Part shown: piece after piece, positions 60,950 to 64,000 of the stretch | Numbering within the stretch: the first letter of the stretch is position 1 | How the letters are laid out: every line of letters starts with the position of its first letter | Source of the DNA: Kineococcus rubinsiae | GTDB taxonomy: Bacteria; Actinomycetota; Actinomycetes; Actinomycetales; Kineococcaceae | DNA length: 64,000 nt | Assembly: GCF_011839805.1 (NCBI RefSeq) | Contig: NZ_VWPY01000012.1 | Span: 17,028 to 81,027 of the forward strand | Direction: 5' to 3' | Notes under the pieces: model-generated | The model's input: the letters and a program-made list of their open reading frames with translations, nothing else | Database searches by the model: none | What the model was told of the DNA's origin: nothing | Program-made: the position numbers and the translations under genes

Positions 60950-62623
60950 TCAGGCCTCCGGCAGGACGCCGTCCGCGTCCGGGACCCCGCCGTCGATGTC
61001 GTCGGCGTCGACGATCCGGTAGGCGTAGCCCTGCTCGGCCAGGAACCGCTGGCGGTGCGCTGCGAAGTCCTGGTCCTTGGTGTCGCGCGAGACGACCGTG
61101 TAGAAGCGCGCCGACCCGTGGTCGCCCTTGGGTCGCAGCACGCGGCCGAGGCGCTGGGCCTCCTCCTGGCGGGAGCCGAAGGAGCCCGACACCTGGATCG
61201 CGACCTTGGCCTCGGGCAGGTCGATGGAGAAGTTCGCGACCTTCGACACCACGAGCGTCGTGATCTCGCCCTGGCGGAACGCCTCGAACAGGCGCTGGCG
61301 CTCCTTGACCGTGGTGTCGCCCTTGATGACGGGGCAGTCCAGCCGCGCCGCGAGGTCGTCGAGCTGGTCGATGTACTGCCCGATGACCAGCGTCGGCTCA
61401 CCCGCGTGCTGGGCCACGAGCCGCTCGACGACGCGGGACTTCTCCGCCGACGTCGCGCACAGGCGGTAGCGGTCCTCGTCCTCGGCGGTCGCGTACAGCA
61501 GCCGCTCGGAGTCCGGCAGCGTGACCCGGACCTCGACGCAGTCGGCGGGTGCGATGTAGCCCTGCGCCTCGATGTCCTTCCACGGCGCGTCGTAGCGCTT
61601 GGGGCCGATGAGGGAGAACACGTCGCCCTCGCGGCCGTCCTCGCGCACCAGCGTCGCCGTCAGGCCGAGGCGGCGGCGGGCCTGCAGGTCCGCCGTCATC
61701 CGGAAGATCGGCGCGGGCAGCAGGTGGACCTCGTCGTAGACCACGAGGCCCCAGTCGCGGGCGTCGAACAGCTCCAGGTGCGGGTAGACGCCCTTCCTCT
61801 TGGTCGTCACCACCTGGTACGTCGCGATCGTGACGGGGCGGATCTCCTTGCGGGCACCGGAGTACTCGCCGATCTCGTCCTCGGTCAGCGACGTGCGCTT
61901 GAGCAGCTCGTCGCGCCACTGCCGCGCCGAGACGGTGTTCGTCACGAGGATCAGCGTCGTGGCCTTCGCGCGGGCCATGGCCCCCGCGCCCACGAGGGTC
62001 TTGCCGGCGCCGCAGGGCAGGACGACGACGCCCGAGCCGCCGTGCCAGAACCCCTCGACCGCGTCGTTCTGGTACGGCCGCAGCGACCAGTCCCCGTCGA
62101 GCTCGATGGGGTGCGCCTCGCCGTCGACGTAGCCGGCGAGGTCCTCCGCGGGCCAGCCCAGCTTCAGCAGCGCCTGCTTGAGGTTGCCGCGCTCGCTGGG
62201 GTGCACCTGGACGAGGTCCGGGGCGAGGCGGGCGCCGAGCAGGGGCGCCACCTTCTTCGAGCGCAGGACCTCCTCGAGCACCGGCGGGTCGAAGGCGCGC
62301 AGCACGAGGCCGTGCTCCTCGTCCTTGGCCAGCTGCAGGCGGCCGTAGCGGTCCATCGTCTCGGCCACGTCGAGCAGCAGGGCGTGCGGGACGGAGTAGC
62401 GGGAGAACTCCAGCAGCGTGTCGACGACCTGCTCGGCGTCGTGACCCGCGGCGCGCGCGTTCCACAGGCCCAGCGGCGTCAGCCGGTAGGTGTGCACGTG
62501 CTCGGGGGCGCGCTCGAGCTCGGCGAAGGGCGCGATGGCCGCCCGGCAGGCCTGGGCCCGCTCGTGGTCGACCTCCAGCAGCAGCGTCTTGTCGCTCTGG
62601 ACGATCAGTGGGCCGTCGCTCAC
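60950..62623 (-). CDS. XPB-type DNA repair helicase
   Basis: A 557-residue SF2 helicase, 3'-5', of the bacterial XPB group thought to act in nucleotide excision repair. N-terminal XPB domain residues 1-170; motor 1 has Q-region RPYQNDAVEGFW, Walker A LPCGAGKTLVG near 200, DEVH box VVYDEVHLLP near 290, and TATLVREDGREGDVF. Motor 2 has LVIGQYIDQLDDL, VVSKVANFSIDLPEA and motif VI QRLGRVLRPKG. AGGAGA eight bases before GTG 62623. A helicase-associated WYL protein gene lies upstream in the same direction, the usual actinobacterial partner. Confidence 0.95.
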   Translation of the reverse strand: MSDGPLIVQSDKTLLLEVDHERAQACRAAIAPFAELERAPEHVHTYRLTPLGLWNARAAGHDAEQVVDTLLEFSRYSVPHALLLDVAETMDRYGRLQLAKDEEHGLVLRAFDPPVLEEVLRSKKVAPLLGARLAPDLVQVHPSERGNLKQALLKLGWPAEDLAGYVDGEAHPIELDGDWSLRPYQNDAVEGFWHGGSGVVVLPCGAGKTLVGAGAMARAKATTLILVTNTVSARQWRDELLKRTSLTEDEIGEYSGARKEIRPVTIATYQVVTTKRKGVYPHLELFDARDWGLVVYDEVHLLPAPIFRMTADLQARRRLGLTATLVREDGREGDVFSLIGPKRYDAPWKDIEAQGYIAPADCVEVRVTLPDSERLLYATAEDEDRYRLCATSAEKSRVVERLVAQHAGEPTLVIGQYIDQLDDLAARLDCPVIKGDTTVKERQRLFEAFRQGEITTLVVSKVANFSIDLPEAKVAIQVSGSFGSRQEEAQRLGRVLRPKGDHGSARFYTVVSRDTKDQDFAAHRQRFLAEQGYAYRIVDADDIDGGVPDADGVLPEA

Positions 62624-62699
62624 GCGCAGGGTCTCCTGGTGGTGGGGGGAGTGCTTCCGGCAGGTGCAACAGCCGGGTGCGCGCGCTGCTTCCGCGCGG

Positions 62700-63548
62700 T
62701 CACCGCGACGAGAACACCGTGCCCGTCGAGAACACGGCGCCCGTCGAGAACACGGTGCTCACCGAGTCGGTGTCGAAGGTGCTGGACGTGTCGAAGGCGC
62801 CGCTGCGCCCCACGACCGCGAGCGCGACGAGCCCGAGGACCGCGAGGAGGGTGAGGCCGAGGCTCACCCAGGCGCAGACCTTCCCGCCCGTGACGAACCC
62901 CAGACCGCGCAGGCGGCCCTCGGAGGCGTGGATCGTGCGCTTGGCCCCGCGCGCCATGACGAGGGCGACGATCGCGGCGATCCAGCCGAGACCGGTGAAG
63001 AGGAGCACGAGCGAGCCGACCCCGGTCCACAGGACGGCCTGCGCGCTGCCGGCGACGGGCGGGCCGGAGGGGCCGTAGCCGTTGGGGTCGTAGCCCTGCT
63101 GGCCGTACTGCTGCTGCCCGTAGCCCTGCTGGCCTTGCTGCCCGTACGGCTGCTGCTGGTCGTAGCCCTGCGGCTGGCCGTACGCCGGCTGGCCGTACTG
63201 CTGGCCGTAGCCCTGCTGCGGCTGGCCCTGCAGCTGGTTCGGCCCGCCGAGCTGGGGACCGCGGTACTCGGTGGGGGCGCCGCCGCCGGGCAGCTGCGCG
63301 CCGTAGGCCTGCTGGTAGCCCGGCTGGCCCTGCGGGTACTGGTGGTGCTGCTGGTGGCTCTCGGTGGGCGCGCCCTGGACCGGGGTGGAGCCGGACGGCG
63401 CCCCGCCGCTGAACGGGTCGGGCGGGGTGCTCGTGCGGTAGGGGTCGTGGGCGTCCTCGCCGCTCTCGGGCGCCGAGGTCCCGCGGTCGTCGGCGTCCGG
63501 CTTCTCCCACCAGGACCGCTCGCTGTCGCCACGTCCGGACTCGGTCAT
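62700..63548 (-). CDS. DUF4190 membrane protein with a Gln/Gly/Tyr-rich tail
   Basis: A 282-residue protein. Residues 1-65 are acidic and Ser/Pro-rich; 66-160 are a low-complexity Gln/Gly/Tyr repeat region ([19 protein letters not shown] units); 165-245 contain two membrane helices in a DUF4190 arrangement ([46 protein letters not shown]); the last 35 residues are Ser/Thr/Phe repeats ([25 protein letters not shown]). DUF4190 proteins are common in Actinobacteria without known function. It lies between XPB and its helicase-associated partner, an unusual insertion. Confidence 0.83.
   Translation of the reverse strand: MTESGRGDSERSWWEKPDADDRGTSAPESGEDAHDPYRTSTPPDPFSGGAPSGSTPVQGAPTESHQQHHQYPQGQPGYQQAYGAQLPGGGAPTEYRGPQLGGPNQLQGQPQQGYGQQYGQPAYGQPQGYDQQQPYGQQGQQGYGQQQYGQQGYDPNGYGPSGPPVAGSAQAVLWTGVGSLVLLFTGLGWIAAIVALVMARGAKRTIHASEGRLRGLGFVTGGKVCAWVSLGLTLLAVLGLVALAVVGRSGAFDTSSTFDTDSVSTVFSTGAVFSTGTVFSSR
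62704..62757. repeat. Three tandem 18-base repeats at the 3' end of the DUF4190 gene
   Basis: Units of the form CCCGTCGAGAACACGGYG (first copy diverged) encode the repeated VFSTG motif at the protein's C-terminus. Confidence 0.75.
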
Positions 63549-63622
63549 CGTCGAAGCACTCCCTGGGTCGCCTGGTACCTGGACGCTCGACGCTAGCTCA
63601 CCAGCGCCCTCCCGGCTGAGCC

Positions 63623-64000
63623 TCAGGCGTCCGCCGGGGCCACACCGGTGATGCGGTGCACGGAGTAGGAGCGCACCGTCTGCTCCGCACGGTCGACGGC
63701 CGTGATCCGGCCGCCCTCGACGCCCACGGGCTCCACGAGGTGGCGCCGGGCGGTCCCCTCGCCGTCGACGTAGCCGATCCAGACGGCCCGGCGGCGGCTC
63801 GCGGCCTCGCGCAGCAGCGCCAGCGACGTCGTGGGGTCCATGACGGCGAGCGCGGGCGCGTCGGGGGTCCGGCCGTCGGTGCTGCTGCGGCGGCGCTCCG
63901 CGTCGGCGGCGTCGTCGTCGCCGGCCCGCAGCGACCGGACGGCCGCGGCCAGCAGCGCCGGCGCCGGGACGGGCGGCTCCCCGGCCACAGGTCGCGGGAC
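63623..64000 (-). CDS. C-terminal part of a helicase-associated WYL-domain protein, cut by the window edge
   Basis: At least 125 residues, open to the last base, so the gene starts outside the window. The final 75 residues are a WYL-like sandwich: [25 protein letters not shown] in two parts, [20 protein letters not shown], and [12 protein letters not shown]. This is the C-terminus of the large 'helicase-associated domain' (XPB/Suv3 N-terminal-like) proteins that accompany XPB in Actinobacteria. The preceding 45 residues are a low-conservation Ala/Asp/Arg linker. Confidence 0.8.
   Translation of the reverse strand, partial: VPRPVAGEPPVPAPALLAAAVRSLRAGDDDAADAERRRSSTDGRTPDAPALAVMDPTTSLALLREAASRRRAVWIGYVDGEGTARRHLVEPVGVEGGRITAVDRAEQTVRSYSVHRITGVAPADA

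Overview
The window is a very GC-rich, densely packed stretch of an actinobacterial chromosome. Starts are often GTG, many genes join by 1-8 base GTGA/ATGA/TGATG overlaps, and marker genes include an FbiC-type F420 pathway, groEL with CIRCE operators, a divergent pmt-rsmI pair, WXG100, DUF3263, and XPB next to a helicase-associated WYL protein. Gene content fits Kineococcus or a relative in the Kineosporiaceae; that placement is inference from memory of these families, not a search result. I see no rRNA, tRNA, CRISPR array, insertion sequence or replication origin.

1-15,200 is a surface-polysaccharide region of the Wzx/Wzy type: GT2 and GT4 glycosyltransferases, hexapeptide acyltransferases, a MOP-family flippase, an O-antigen-ligase-like polymerase and a Wzz-like chain-length protein. 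Three paralogues of an uncharacterised exported domain sit among them; one carries two NPCBM carbohydrate-binding modules joined by a Pro-Thr repeat linker. The region ends at protein O-mannosyltransferase (pmt), divergent from rsmI. 16,300-21,100 holds a second, ABC-type polysaccharide locus: a tandem-GT2 protein interrupted by a frameshift, then a Wzm-like permease and a Wzt-like ATPase with a C-terminal substrate-binding domain.

21,100-37,700 is mostly core metabolism and stress: an acetate-type sodium symporter with its DUF485 partner, SAM-riboswitch-controlled metF-metE, an amidohydrolase, a diacylglycerol-kinase-like enzyme, OsmC, GalM, uracil-DNA glycosylase, DUF3263, CspA and groEL with two CIRCE sites. 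37,800-44,400 carries cofactor genes: cofC-cofG of F420 synthesis, a flavin monooxygenase, and moaE/moaD/moaA. The most unusual gene is the CofH-like protein at 37,805-38,917. It matches the C-terminal half of FbiC but has lost the radical-SAM CxxxCxxC loop entirely, leaving one cysteine in 370 residues.

44,500-64,000 contains a solitary WXG100 protein, DUF4031, an HtrA protease, an OmpR-type two-component system, a HipA-like kinase/DUF3037/VanZ operon, two cyclic-di-GMP proteins with similar membrane sensor regions flanking an M3 peptidase, a TetR/SDR divergent pair with a palindromic operator inside the SDR promoter, and XPB helicase with associated genes. A recurrent start signal (an NANNNT hexamer about 6-8 bases before GTG/ATG) suggests that many transcripts here are leaderless.
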